Assembly (NCBI GenBank): GCA_913061335.1
Contig: CAJXTP010000021.1
Span: 1 to 21,787, forward strand
Direction of reading: 5' to 3'
Length of the DNA stretch: 21,787 bases
DNA from: an uncultured Loktanella sp.
Lineage (GTDB): Bacteria; Pseudomonadota; Alphaproteobacteria; Rhodobacterales; Rhodobacteraceae
Positions 13,520 to 20,827 of this stretch are shown here, in pieces. A program made the translations under genes and the position numbers. Under the pieces are notes generated by a model. It was given only the letters and a program-made list of their open reading frames with translations. It was not told the DNA's origin and did no database searches. Position 1 is the stretch's first letter. Every line of letters begins with the position of its first letter.

Positions 13520-14235
13520 GCGAAAACCTGTGTAAGCTCTGCCATTGCTGCGTCCAATGCGCCTGCATCTTTGCCGCGCACCACAAGGTTTGCGCCGTAA
13601 ACGCCGTCTTTCTGAAACGGGTAGGATCCGACGGATAGATCAGGGTGGCGGCTTGCAAATTCACCAAGCGGACCTGCGATATCGCCTTCACCGCGCACAA
13701 CGCGCAGGGTCTGCGACAGCAGTGGTTCGCCGCCTGTCAGCGTCGGCAGGATTGACGCCACCATGGCCTGAAACACAGACGGAACCCCTGCCATGACATG
13801 CACGTTTTGCAGACTGAACCCCGGTGCGATACTGACCGGATTGTCGATCAGGGTCGCCCCGTCAGGGATGCGCGCCATGCGCAGACGCGCTGAATTTAGC
13901 TCTTGTCCGCTTTTGTCGTAATGCGCTTGCAGCAATGCGCGCGCGTCGCCGCGCACGTCGATATGCGCGTCAAATGCGGCTGCAATGCAATCGGCGGTGA
14001 TGTCATCATGGGTTGGCCCGATCCCGCCGGATGTGAACACATGGGTATGGCTGCCCGACAACGCCTTAACTGCGGCCACGATTGCGGCCGCGTCATCGGA
14101 CACGACCCGTACTTCGGTCAGGTCGATCCCCGCCTCGGTCAGTTGCCCTGCGAGGTGATACATGTTCGCATCCCGCGTCCGCCCCGACAGGATTTCATCG
14201 CCAATCACAAGCATTGCCGCAGTGGGGTTCGTCAT
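13516..14235 (-). CDS. CinA-like molybdopterin-binding domain protein, short form
   Basis: A 239-residue protein that consists of the MoCF/CinA N-terminal domain, with the binding-loop signatures GDEILSG (12-18) and TSGGIGPTHDD (68-78). Full-length CinA adds a C-terminal nicotinamide-nucleotide deamidase domain, absent here. The short form is common in alphaproteobacteria, often annotated as competence/damage-inducible protein A, and is probably an ADP-ribose- or nucleotide-pyrophosphatase-like enzyme, as known for the CinA COG1058 domain. Reading the minus strand, AGGAG lies 7 nt before the ATG. It is the first gene of the operon, and sfsA diverges only 42 bp away. Confidence 0.9.
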   Translation of the reverse strand: MTNPTAAMLVIGDEILSGRTRDANMYHLAGQLTEAGIDLTEVRVVSDDAAAIVAAVKALSGSHTHVFTSGGIGPTHDDITADCIAAAFDAHIDVRGDARALLQAHYDKSGQELNSARLRMARIPDGATLIDNPVSIAPGFSLQNVHVMAGVPSVFQAMVASILPTLTGGEPLLSQTLRVVRGEGDIAGPLGEFASRHPDLSVGSYPFQKDGVYGANLVVRGKDAGALDAAMAELTQVFA

Positions 14236-14277
14236 TGGTGTTTCTCCTGTACCGTTGAAATGGTTATAGGTCGCTGT
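14236..14277. promoter_or_regulatory. Short divergent promoter region between the CinA-like gene and sfsA
   Basis: Only 42 bp separate two divergent starts, so promoters for both operons must overlap here or reach into the coding regions. TTATAG at 14264-14269 is a possible -10 box for sfsA, which would make its leader only a few bases long. No clear -35 box is visible. Confidence 0.35.
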
Positions 14278-14991
14278 ATGGAATTTGCCACGCCCCTTAT
14301 CGCCGCCCGCCTGATCCGTCGCTACAAACGGTTCCTTGCTGATGTCCGTTTGCCCGATGGGTCAGAGGCTGTGGTGCATTGCCCGAACCCTGGATCGATG
14401 ATGGGCATGGCCGATGAAGGCATCAAAATTTGGCTCGAGCCAAACGACGACCCGCGTAAAAAGCTAAAGTACGGCTGGCGTTTGATTGAACAAGATGACG
14501 GGCATTTTGTTGGGGTGGATACTGGTGTGCCAAACCGCGTGGTTGGTCCAGCATTGCTGGCGCATCAGATCGCGGGTTTGCCGCCTTATGATGCAGTGCG
14601 CGCCGAGGTGAAATATGCCGACAAAAGCCGGATTGATTTTCTGCTGAGCGGTCAGGTCGATACCTATGTTGAGGTGAAAAGTGTCACGCTGTCCCGTACC
14701 GCCGGACTGGCCGAATTTCCCGATAGTGTGACTGCGCGGGGCGCAAAACATCTTGAAGCCTTGACCCAGATGATCGCTGAAGGGCACCGCGCTGTGATGT
14801 TTTACATGGTGCAACGTACCGATTGCGCGGCACTCACGCTGGCCGCGGACATCGACCCCGCATATGCTGCGGCTTTTGCGCGCGCCACCAAGGCCGGTGT
14901 GCAAGTGCTCGCTTATGATTGCGCGATTGATTCCAAGGGCGTCACATTGCGCCGACCAGTGCCATTTGTTTGGGATTGCGCGGATATTTGA
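14278..14991 (+). CDS. sfsA: DNA/RNA nuclease SfsA (sugar fermentation stimulation protein)
   Basis: A 237-residue protein of the SfsA family: an N-terminal OB-like DNA-binding part (VHCPNPGSMMGM, 34-44) and a PD-(D/E)XK nuclease-like core with SRID at 117-120 and EVK at 132-134. FPDSVTARGAKHLEAL (147-162) is a family hallmark. The protein was first named for its effect on maltose use in E. coli, and nuclease activity has been reported for family members. The frame is open far upstream on top of the CinA-like gene. The ATG at 14278, giving MEFATPLIAARLIRRYKRF, matches the family start. No strong Shine-Dalgarno sequence is seen. map follows 76 bp downstream on the same strand. Confidence 0.95.
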   Translation: MEFATPLIAARLIRRYKRFLADVRLPDGSEAVVHCPNPGSMMGMADEGIKIWLEPNDDPRKKLKYGWRLIEQDDGHFVGVDTGVPNRVVGPALLAHQIAGLPPYDAVRAEVKYADKSRIDFLLSGQVDTYVEVKSVTLSRTAGLAEFPDSVTARGAKHLEALTQMIAEGHRAVMFYMVQRTDCAALTLAADIDPAYAAAFARATKAGVQVLAYDCAIDSKGVTLRRPVPFVWDCADI

Positions 14992-15067
14992 AAACCAAAG
15001 TGCAGAGGCTGGTTTTTCGGTTGGGTTTGTCCTATGTGCTGGCCCAAGTAGATAAAGGAATGTTGCT

Positions 15068-15880
15068 GTGCAGACGAACAAAGGCCGTGTCACCAAGGAT
15101 GGAATTCGCATTTATGAAGCGGGCGATTTTGCTGGTATGAATGTTGCAGGCCGTTTGGCCGCGCAAATTCTGGACGATATTGCGGCGCATGTATTTGTTG
15201 GTCAGACCACCGCCGAGGTCGACCGCTTGATCACGCAGATGGTCGTCGACGCAGATGCGACGTCCGCCACGATTGGCTATAAGGGCTATCAGCACGCAAG
15301 CTGCATCTCGATCAACCACGTTGTGTGTCACGGGATTCCGGGCGAAAAGCAGCTGAAAGACGGTGATATCGTCAATATCGATGTCACGGTTATTGTTGAC
15401 GGTTGGTTTGGTGACACGTCGCGGATGTATGTCGCAGGCAAGCTGTCGCGCAAGGCAGAGCGCCTGATCCAAGTGACCCATGACGCCCTGATGATGGGGA
15501 TCGAGGCCGCAAAGCCGGGCAATACGTTTGGCGATATTGGCCATGCCATTCAAGTTTACGCCGAAAGCCAACGCATGTCTGTGGTTCGCGATTTTTGCGG
15601 TCACGGGCTTGGCCGTGTGTTCCATTCGCCGCCCAATGTTCTGCACTATGGTCGCGCCGGTACAGGGTCCGTGTTGGAAGAAGGCATGTTTTTCACCATT
15701 GAGCCGATGATCAATCTGGGTCGTCCAGAGACCAAGGTTTTGGCTGATGACTGGACGGCTGTGACCCGTGATAAATCGCTGTCTGCGCAGTTCGAGCATT
15801 CGATCGGGATTACGGCAAATGGTGCCGAGATTTTCACGCTGTCGCCAGCAGGAAAATTCCACCCGACCTATAGCGTCTAA
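15068..15880 (+). CDS. map: Type I methionine aminopeptidase
   Basis: Removes the initiator methionine from new proteins. It has 270 residues from a GTG start at 15068, with AAAGGA at 15055-15060, 7 nt upstream. An ATG at 15060 is out of frame. The metal ligands D105, D116, H179, E212 and E243 and the catalytic histidines H88 and H186 all sit in the expected segments (CHGIPG, NIDVTVIVDGWFGDTS, GHGLGRVFH, TIEPM, FEHSI). It follows sfsA, an order I recall from other Rhodobacterales. Its TAA overlaps the TAG of the convergent HAD gene in CTAA, so there is no room for a terminator after it. Confidence 0.97.
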   Translation: MQTNKGRVTKDGIRIYEAGDFAGMNVAGRLAAQILDDIAAHVFVGQTTAEVDRLITQMVVDADATSATIGYKGYQHASCISINHVVCHGIPGEKQLKDGDIVNIDVTVIVDGWFGDTSRMYVAGKLSRKAERLIQVTHDALMMGIEAAKPGNTFGDIGHAIQVYAESQRMSVVRDFCGHGLGRVFHSPPNVLHYGRAGTGSVLEEGMFFTIEPMINLGRPETKVLADDWTAVTRDKSLSAQFEHSIGITANGAEIFTLSPAGKFHPTYSV

Positions 15881-16518
15881 AGTCCAAGCAGTTTTTGAAC
15901 CTGCGTCATTGTGTGTGCAACGGGGTGACCTGTTGCAAGCAATTTGGCCGCGTCGCTGGCCGCTGAAAATCCGATGGCCCGCATACCAGCCGCGTCGGCG
16001 GCATGGGTTCCCACGGGTGTGTCATCAATCATAACTGCATCGCATGGCTTGACCCCTGTGGCTGCACACGCGGCAAGCAACATGTCGGGGGCCGGTTTCG
16101 GGGCATAGTTTTCACGAGAATAAATCCGGCCCACTAATCTGTCCCAAAGCCCCGACGGCCCAAGGCTGATCCGCATTTTCGCCATCGGTCCATTTGAGGC
16201 CACAGCGTAGGGAACGCCCTGCGTATCCAGCGCGTCGAGCAAATAAATCAGCCCAGGGAAAACATCGACACCTTTGCCAAGCTCGCTGAACATGGCCGCA
16301 TATATTTCAGTGAGCCATGTGTCTGGTAAGATCGCACCACGCTTGGCAGCTTCTTGTCCTGCGCCTTCCATTGTCCCGCCTGTGAACAGATCGTGGACCT
16401 GAGCGCGTGTAATCTGTGCGCCATGCGCCGAAAAATAATCGGCAAGAACACCATCCGTCACGGTTTCCGTGTCGACTAGAACCCCGTCGCAATCAAAGAT
16501 CACAAGTTTCGGGATCAT
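15877..16518 (-). CDS. HAD-superfamily phosphatase (beta-phosphoglucomutase/Gph-like)
   Basis: A 213-residue hydrolase. HAD motif I is D9-x-D11 (FDCDGVLVDTE), motif II S108 (AVASNG), motif III K141 (PKPAPD) and motif IV D165/D166 (MIDDTPVG). A small helical cap lies between motifs I and II. The family includes phosphoglycolate phosphatase and beta-phosphoglucomutase, and the substrate cannot be set from the sequence. The frame is open upstream over rsmD, but the ATG at 16518 gives a proper MIPKLVIFDCDG start and overlaps the rsmD stop (ATGA). The C-terminus meets map tail to tail. Confidence 0.9.
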   Translation of the reverse strand: MIPKLVIFDCDGVLVDTETVTDGVLADYFSAHGAQITRAQVHDLFTGGTMEGAGQEAAKRGAILPDTWLTEIYAAMFSELGKGVDVFPGLIYLLDALDTQGVPYAVASNGPMAKMRISLGPSGLWDRLVGRIYSRENYAPKPAPDMLLAACAATGVKPCDAVMIDDTPVGTHAADAAGMRAIGFSAASDAAKLLATGHPVAHTMTQVQKLLGL

Positions 16519-17072
16519 GGTGCCACCGCAAGAAACGTCACCCATGTGTCGCCGTATTTCCGGCTGTCGAGGGTCCGGAACCCGAGGGGTGCAGGTTGCG
16601 CGCTGTTTTCTTCCCAGACGATCAGGGCGCCGTCCGCGGCCCAACCTTGTGATAGTGCTGATTTCAGGGCGCTGATCCCCAATCCTTGCCCGTAAGGCGG
16701 GTCGAGAAAAATCAGGTCACACGCTTTTCCCGCTGGCAGCCGCGTGGCATTCGTGCTGATCAGCGTGCAATCGCTGCCGCGCCGCAGCTTGGCCATGTTG
16801 TCGCGGATCAGTTTGCCTGCGACCTTACCATCGTCAACAAACGTGACGTGCGCGGCACCGCGTGACAGGGATTCTAGCCCAAGTGCGCCTGTGCCCGCAA
16901 AAAGATCCAAAACCTGCGCGCCTGCAATCGGGTTGCCAAACCGTCCGCCTTGCAGCACGTTAAACAGGCTTTCACGCACACGGTCAGATGTCGGGCGCAG
17001 ATGCGCCTTTGCATCGCCCGCGCCGACCTCGGTTAGGTTTGTACCGCGATGTGTGCCGCCGATGATCCTCAC
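16515..17072 (-). CDS. rsmD: 16S rRNA (guanine966-N2)-methyltransferase
   Basis: Methylates G966 of 16S rRNA in the small ribosomal subunit. The 185 residues have the family length. The N-terminus MRIIGGTHRG and RPTSDRVRESLFNVL (26-40) are diagnostic. The SAM loop is LDLFAGTGALGLE (55-67), and the catalytic motif IV is DPPY (124-127). The start is GTG at 17072, which overlaps the stop of the flavoprotein gene as GTGA. The stop overlaps the HAD gene ATG. All three genes are thus likely to be translated as one coupled set. Confidence 0.95.
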   Translation of the reverse strand: MRIIGGTHRGTNLTEVGAGDAKAHLRPTSDRVRESLFNVLQGGRFGNPIAGAQVLDLFAGTGALGLESLSRGAAHVTFVDDGKVAGKLIRDNMAKLRRGSDCTLISTNATRLPAGKACDLIFLDPPYGQGLGISALKSALSQGWAADGALIVWEENSAQPAPLGFRTLDSRKYGDTWVTFLAVAP

Positions 17073-18277
17073 GGTTTTAACAGCGCCTTCATGTCGGTTT
17101 CAGGGTCGGTGATTTGCGCAGGCGTCGGACTGCGCCCCGCCTCGATCAATCGCTTGCCAACCATATAGTTGCGCGGGTCGTTCATCGCGTCGACAGCCAA
17201 CAGCGTATCGCCGTTATAATACCAGTGCGACTGGCCCTTGTCGCCGATGCGCACATGCACCGCGTCATAGCCGATGTTCAGCCCTGCGATTTGCAGTTTG
17301 CAGTCGTATTGGTCGGACCAAAACCACGGCCTTGGCGTATAAGATACATCGCCGCCACCGATGTTTTGGGCCGCGATTTCGGCCTGATCAATCGCGTTTC
17401 CAACGCTTTCGAGGCGGATGGTTTGACCTTTGAATGTCAGCGTCGCACAGTCGCCCGCCGCATAGATATCGGGGTCGGATGTTTGCGCATGATCGTTGGT
17501 GACGATGCCGTTATCGACAGTCACACCCGCGCTTGATGCCAAGGCTGTTGCGGGCATAATACCGACGCCGACAACGGCAAAGTCGATGTCGATCTCGGTC
17601 CCGTCAGTCAGCCGCGCGCCTGTGACATGATCGTCACCCAAGAGCCGATCAAGCCCCACACCTTCGCGAATGTCGACGCCGTGTGCTGCGTGCAAATCGC
17701 GGAAGAAATCTGATGTTTGCGGGGCCGCGACCCGTTGCAAAATGCGGTCGCCCATTTCCACGAGCGTGACCTGCAGGCCCAGCTTTGACGCGACCGCCGC
17801 CGCCTCTAACCCGATATAGCCGCCGCCGATGATGAGCAGCTTTTTACCGGCCGTGAACGCGGGGGCCATCGCATCGGCGTCTTTCAGATCACGCACGCCA
17901 AACACCCCGTCGAGCATGCCGCCAATCGCCGCAGGCAATGTGCGTGGGAGCGACCCCGTGGTCAGCGCAAGTTTGTCATAATGCAGCGTGCTGCCGTCCG
18001 ATAATGCAACCGTCTTGGCCGCGCTATCGATGCTTACCGCGCTGGTATCAAGCCGCAGATCAATGTTGTTGTCGACGTAAAATGCTGCGGGGCGCAGATA
18101 TAACCGTTCCTCTGTCATGTCGCCCAGCAGGTAGGCTTTGGACAGCGGCGGACGCTGATAGGGCGGTACATCTTCGGCGCCGATCAAGGTGATATCCCCG
18201 TCAAAGCCTGTGCTACGCAACTTGGCCACAAGCGATAATCCGGCCTGTCCGGCCCCGATAACGACGATATGGGTCAT
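17069..18277 (-). CDS. FAD-dependent ferredoxin/rubredoxin reductase-type oxidoreductase
   Basis: A 402-residue flavoprotein that would pass electrons from NAD(P)H to a ferredoxin or rubredoxin. The FAD loop is GAGQAG (8-13), followed by YQRPPLSK (40-47), a mark of this reductase group. The NAD(P)H loop is GGGYIG (151-156), and the second FAD motif is AAGD (273-276). The C-terminal 80 residues fit the reductase C-terminal domain. A GTG 12 bp upstream (18289) is possible, but the ATG at 18277 has AAAGGTGG 8 nt before it and is preferred. No ferredoxin or monooxygenase gene lies nearby, so its partner is elsewhere. The stop overlaps the rsmD start. Confidence 0.9.
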   Translation of the reverse strand: MTHIVVIGAGQAGLSLVAKLRSTGFDGDITLIGAEDVPPYQRPPLSKAYLLGDMTEERLYLRPAAFYVDNNIDLRLDTSAVSIDSAAKTVALSDGSTLHYDKLALTTGSLPRTLPAAIGGMLDGVFGVRDLKDADAMAPAFTAGKKLLIIGGGYIGLEAAAVASKLGLQVTLVEMGDRILQRVAAPQTSDFFRDLHAAHGVDIREGVGLDRLLGDDHVTGARLTDGTEIDIDFAVVGVGIMPATALASSAGVTVDNGIVTNDHAQTSDPDIYAAGDCATLTFKGQTIRLESVGNAIDQAEIAAQNIGGGDVSYTPRPWFWSDQYDCKLQIAGLNIGYDAVHVRIGDKGQSHWYYNGDTLLAVDAMNDPRNYMVGKRLIEAGRSPTPAQITDPETDMKALLKP

Positions 18278-18368
18278 GCTAGTGTCCACCTTTGTTGCAA
18301 GCCAGTTGTTACCGCGACCCTATATGTGACCGGAACACAGACGCAATTCCAAACGCGGACAAATGAGA

Positions 18369-18379
18369 TGACGTTTGCG
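18369..18379 (+). repeat. TGACGTTTGCG, also found upstream of fadH
   Basis: This 11-mer also occurs exactly at 6747-6757, ahead of fadH. Both copies lie in the upstream region of a flavoprotein reductase gene. Chance repeats of this length are expected in a window of this size, so the link is weak. Confidence 0.25.
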
Positions 18380-18414
18380 ACAGGGTCATTGCGCTATCGC
18401 ACGCGGTGCGCCCC

Positions 18415-18433
18415 ATGCGATAACGTATCGCAT
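18415..18433. promoter_or_regulatory. 19-bp inverted repeat upstream of the flavoprotein reductase gene
   Basis: ATGCGATA (18415-18422) and TATCGCAT (18426-18433) are perfect complements around ACG. The dyad lies in the 203-bp region between the mscS stop and the flavoprotein start, about 140 bp upstream of the latter. A related TATCGCA stands just before it (18395-18401, in GCTATCGCACG). Short arms with a 3-bp spacer suit a helix-turn-helix repressor dimer rather than an RNA terminator. No T run follows. The rest of this region shows no gene. Confidence 0.5.
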
Positions 18434-18480
18434 ACAAAATTCGACGGAAAACCAATACCGCAGCGGGCCGCAATGTTAGT

Positions 18481-19326
18481 TTAGTCGGAGACTTGCAAGA
18501 TAGTGCGCGTTGGGAACGGAATATCGATCCCGCCCGCATCAAGCGCCTCTTTGACCTGCCGTTTCATATCGGCCTGATAGCCGAAATATTCGGTCCGGTC
18601 ACACCAGACACGCACCAAAAAGTCGACGGAACTGGCGTTGAGATTGTTCACCTGAATGAACGGTTCAGGGTCCACATGGCTGCGCGGATCGGCCATGATC
18701 GTGTCGCGAATGATCTTTTCGGCGTCGGCAAGATTGGCCCCGTACCCCACACCAAATTCCCATTCGGCACGGCGCGTCGGGTAGGCTGAATAGTTGGTGA
18801 TCGTGTTGCCCCAGACTTGGGAATTGGGGATGATAATCTGCACGTTCACGACTGATGCCAGCTCGGTAAAGTTCAGCGTGATGTCTTTGACCGTGCCCAT
18901 TTGGCCGTTTACCTCAACGAAGTCATCGATTTTGATCGGTCGGAAAAGGATAATCATGACGCCAGCGGCCACGTTGGACAGGGTCCCTTGCAGGGCAAGG
19001 CCGATGGCCAGACCAGCGGCACCAATAACGGCGACGATAGACGTCGTCTGAATGCCAAATGTATTGAGCACAAACAGGCACGAAAACCCGATGATCACAT
19101 AGCGGATGATGTTGCCCGCAAACTTAAACAAAGTGTCATCAAGGTGCGCGTATTTTGCGCCCAGTTTGGTGATCCGGCGACCAACCCAACCCGCAACAAT
19201 GAAGCCAACAACCAAAATTGCGACCGCGCCCATGACGCTGCCTACAATGGATGCCAAAAATTCGAGCGTCAGCAGGTCAGCCAGCGACTTACCGTCCCAG
19301 ATCGGAGTGTTGAGTAAATCTTGCAC
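18481..19326 (-). CDS. mscS: Small-conductance mechanosensitive channel, MscS family
   Basis: Inner-membrane channel that opens under membrane tension to release solutes after osmotic downshock. At 281 residues it is close to E. coli MscS. Three membrane segments lie near residues 24-50, 67-92 and 95-125. The pore helix carries the Gly/Ala-rich pattern GAAGLAIGLALQGTLSNVAAGVMI. It is followed by FRPIKIDDFVEV, the start of the beta domain, and VNVQIIIPNSQVWGNTITNYS. The start MQDLLNTPIWDG lies 1 bp after the phhB stop, so the two are co-transcribed. Confidence 0.93.
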   Translation of the reverse strand: MQDLLNTPIWDGKSLADLLTLEFLASIVGSVMGAVAILVVGFIVAGWVGRRITKLGAKYAHLDDTLFKFAGNIIRYVIIGFSCLFVLNTFGIQTTSIVAVIGAAGLAIGLALQGTLSNVAAGVMIILFRPIKIDDFVEVNGQMGTVKDITLNFTELASVVNVQIIIPNSQVWGNTITNYSAYPTRRAEWEFGVGYGANLADAEKIIRDTIMADPRSHVDPEPFIQVNNLNASSVDFLVRVWCDRTEYFGYQADMKRQVKEALDAGGIDIPFPTRTILQVSD

Positions 19327-19327
19327 G

Positions 19328-19621
19328 TTATTCCTTTGCCAGCGCGTCCATTTTCGCGCCTAGTTTTGCGTCCAATGCGGACAGCCCATCCACGGTATGC
19401 GTGATCAGCGTGACATTAACCGTTTTATAAACGTTGGACCATTCGGGGTGGTGATCCAGCTTTTCCGCCCAAATGGCGGTTTGGGTCATAAACCCGAAAG
19501 CGTCAATAAAGTTCCGAAAGATATATGTTTTATGGATCGCATCGCGCCCGTCAACCATTGCCCATCCGTTGGCCAAAAGCGGATCAATCAAGTCGCGTCG
19601 TTGGGTGTCTGTCAGTTTCAT
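19328..19621 (-). CDS. phhB: Pterin-4a-carbinolamine dehydratase
   Basis: A 97-residue enzyme that dehydrates 4a-hydroxytetrahydropterin and so recycles the cofactor of aromatic amino acid hydroxylases. The core motif HHPEW is at residues 57-61 within KLDHHPEWSNVY, preceded by FRNFIDAFGFM. The third expected histidine is H75 in ITHTVDGL. In many relatives the next residue is Asp (THD), here Thr. No phenylalanine hydroxylase gene lies in the window, so its pterin partner is elsewhere or it has another role. The ATG overlaps the stop of the FemAB-like gene (ATGA), and mscS follows after 1 bp. Confidence 0.93.
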   Translation of the reverse strand: MKLTDTQRRDLIDPLLANGWAMVDGRDAIHKTYIFRNFIDAFGFMTQTAIWAEKLDHHPEWSNVYKTVNVTLITHTVDGLSALDAKLGAKMDALAKE

Positions 19622-20796
19622 GGCTGTTCCTCTGGGTTGGATTTGCGGAAAGGTCCGTAGCTTGTCAGCACTTCAATCTCGTGGTCAATCGCACTGCGTT
19701 CTTCGACCAAATATCGGCCTACTGCGTCGCGAAACCCCGGATCGCCAAACCAATGCAGCGAATGGGTCGGGCAAGGCAGATAGCCGCGCGCAAGTTTATG
19801 TTCGCCCTGCGCGCCCGCCTCGACGCGGGCCATTTGGTGTTCAATCGCAAAGTCGATGGCGGTGTAATAGCACAGTTCGAAATGCAAACAGTCGTGGTGT
19901 TCCGTGCAGCCCCAATAGCGCCCAAAAAGCGTATCGCGCCCAATGAAATTCAGTGCCCCCGCAATGGGTTTTCCGTCACGGATTGCAAGGACCAGTAAAA
20001 TATCGTCGCGCATTGTATCTTGGGCGATGTCGAAAAACGCCCGTGTCAGATACGGCGTCCCCCATTTTCGGTCGCCGGTGTCTTGGTAAAATTCCCAGAA
20101 CGCATCCCAGTGTGCAGGCAGGATCGCGTCGCCGGTCAGCATCACGATATCGCCGCCGAACGCTTGGGCAGATGCCCGTTCGCGCTTGATGTTCTTGCGT
20201 TTGCGGCTGGCAAGCGTGGCAAGGAACCCGTCAAAATTCGCATAGCCGTCGTTGACCCAGTGATACTGTTGACCGATGCGCGGCATGAGGCCCAGTTCTT
20301 CGCCCGCCAGTGCCTCTGCCTCGGTGCAGAACGTCGCGTGGATTGACGACACTTGATTGTCGGCTGCGATTTGCACGGCCCCTTGGATAAGCGCACTCAT
20401 GCCGACCACATCAAACCCTGCGCGGGTCAAAAACCGTCTGCCTGTCGCAGGGGTAAACGGCACCGCAATTTGCAGCTTCGGGTAATACCGTCCGCCGGAA
20501 TTTTCATAGGCCTGCGCCCAGTTGTGGTCGAACATATATTCGCCCTGACTGTGCCCCTTGGCATAAAGCGGGGCGACGGCGATGACCTGTCCGCCTTGCT
20601 TGGCGCGCAAATATCGCGGCTGCCAGCCAGTGTTTTTCCCGACAGATCCGCTGGCCTCTAGGGCGTGCAGGAACCTGTAGGTCGTGAACGGATCAATGGG
20701 GTGCCCATCTTCGGGGCAGGCACAAACATCCCAATCGGCTTGCCCGATTTCGGTGATGGTCGGGTGCGTGCTAATTTCGATCGCTTGGTCTGTCAT
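19618..20796 (-). CDS. FemAB-like GNAT-fold acyltransferase
   Basis: A 392-residue cytoplasmic protein of the FemAB-like (PF04339-type) group, with a doubled GNAT fold. Characteristic segments are FDHNWAQAYENSGGRYYPKLQIAVPFTP, CTEAEA, SRKRKNIKRERA, FYQDTGDRKWG, and FGRYWGC followed by HFELCYY. HKLARGYLP lies near the C-terminus. In this family it is thought to transfer an acyl or aminoacyl group, but the substrate is not established. The frame is open upstream over the next gene, but the ATG at 20796, giving MTDQAIEIS, is the sensible start. It lies 31 bp after the phosphodiesterase stop. The stop overlaps the phhB ATG. Confidence 0.87.
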   Translation of the reverse strand: MTDQAIEISTHPTITEIGQADWDVCACPEDGHPIDPFTTYRFLHALEASGSVGKNTGWQPRYLRAKQGGQVIAVAPLYAKGHSQGEYMFDHNWAQAYENSGGRYYPKLQIAVPFTPATGRRFLTRAGFDVVGMSALIQGAVQIAADNQVSSIHATFCTEAEALAGEELGLMPRIGQQYHWVNDGYANFDGFLATLASRKRKNIKRERASAQAFGGDIVMLTGDAILPAHWDAFWEFYQDTGDRKWGTPYLTRAFFDIAQDTMRDDILLVLAIRDGKPIAGALNFIGRDTLFGRYWGCTEHHDCLHFELCYYTAIDFAIEHQMARVEAGAQGEHKLARGYLPCPTHSLHWFGDPGFRDAVGRYLVEERSAIDHEIEVLTSYGPFRKSNPEEQP

Positions 20797-20827
20797 TGGG
20801 TAACAAGTGGGCGTCTGCGGGCTTGGG

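Noticed and set aside
13903..14277. Long upstream extension of the sfsA frame
   Set aside because: It lies over the CinA-like gene on the other strand and adds no family similarity. The ATG at 14278 fits the known SfsA start.
14991..15020. AAAACCA and TGGTTTTT after the sfsA stop as a terminator
   Set aside because: The stem is A/T-rich, 7 bp, with a 12-nt loop, and map follows on the same strand. Too weak to call.
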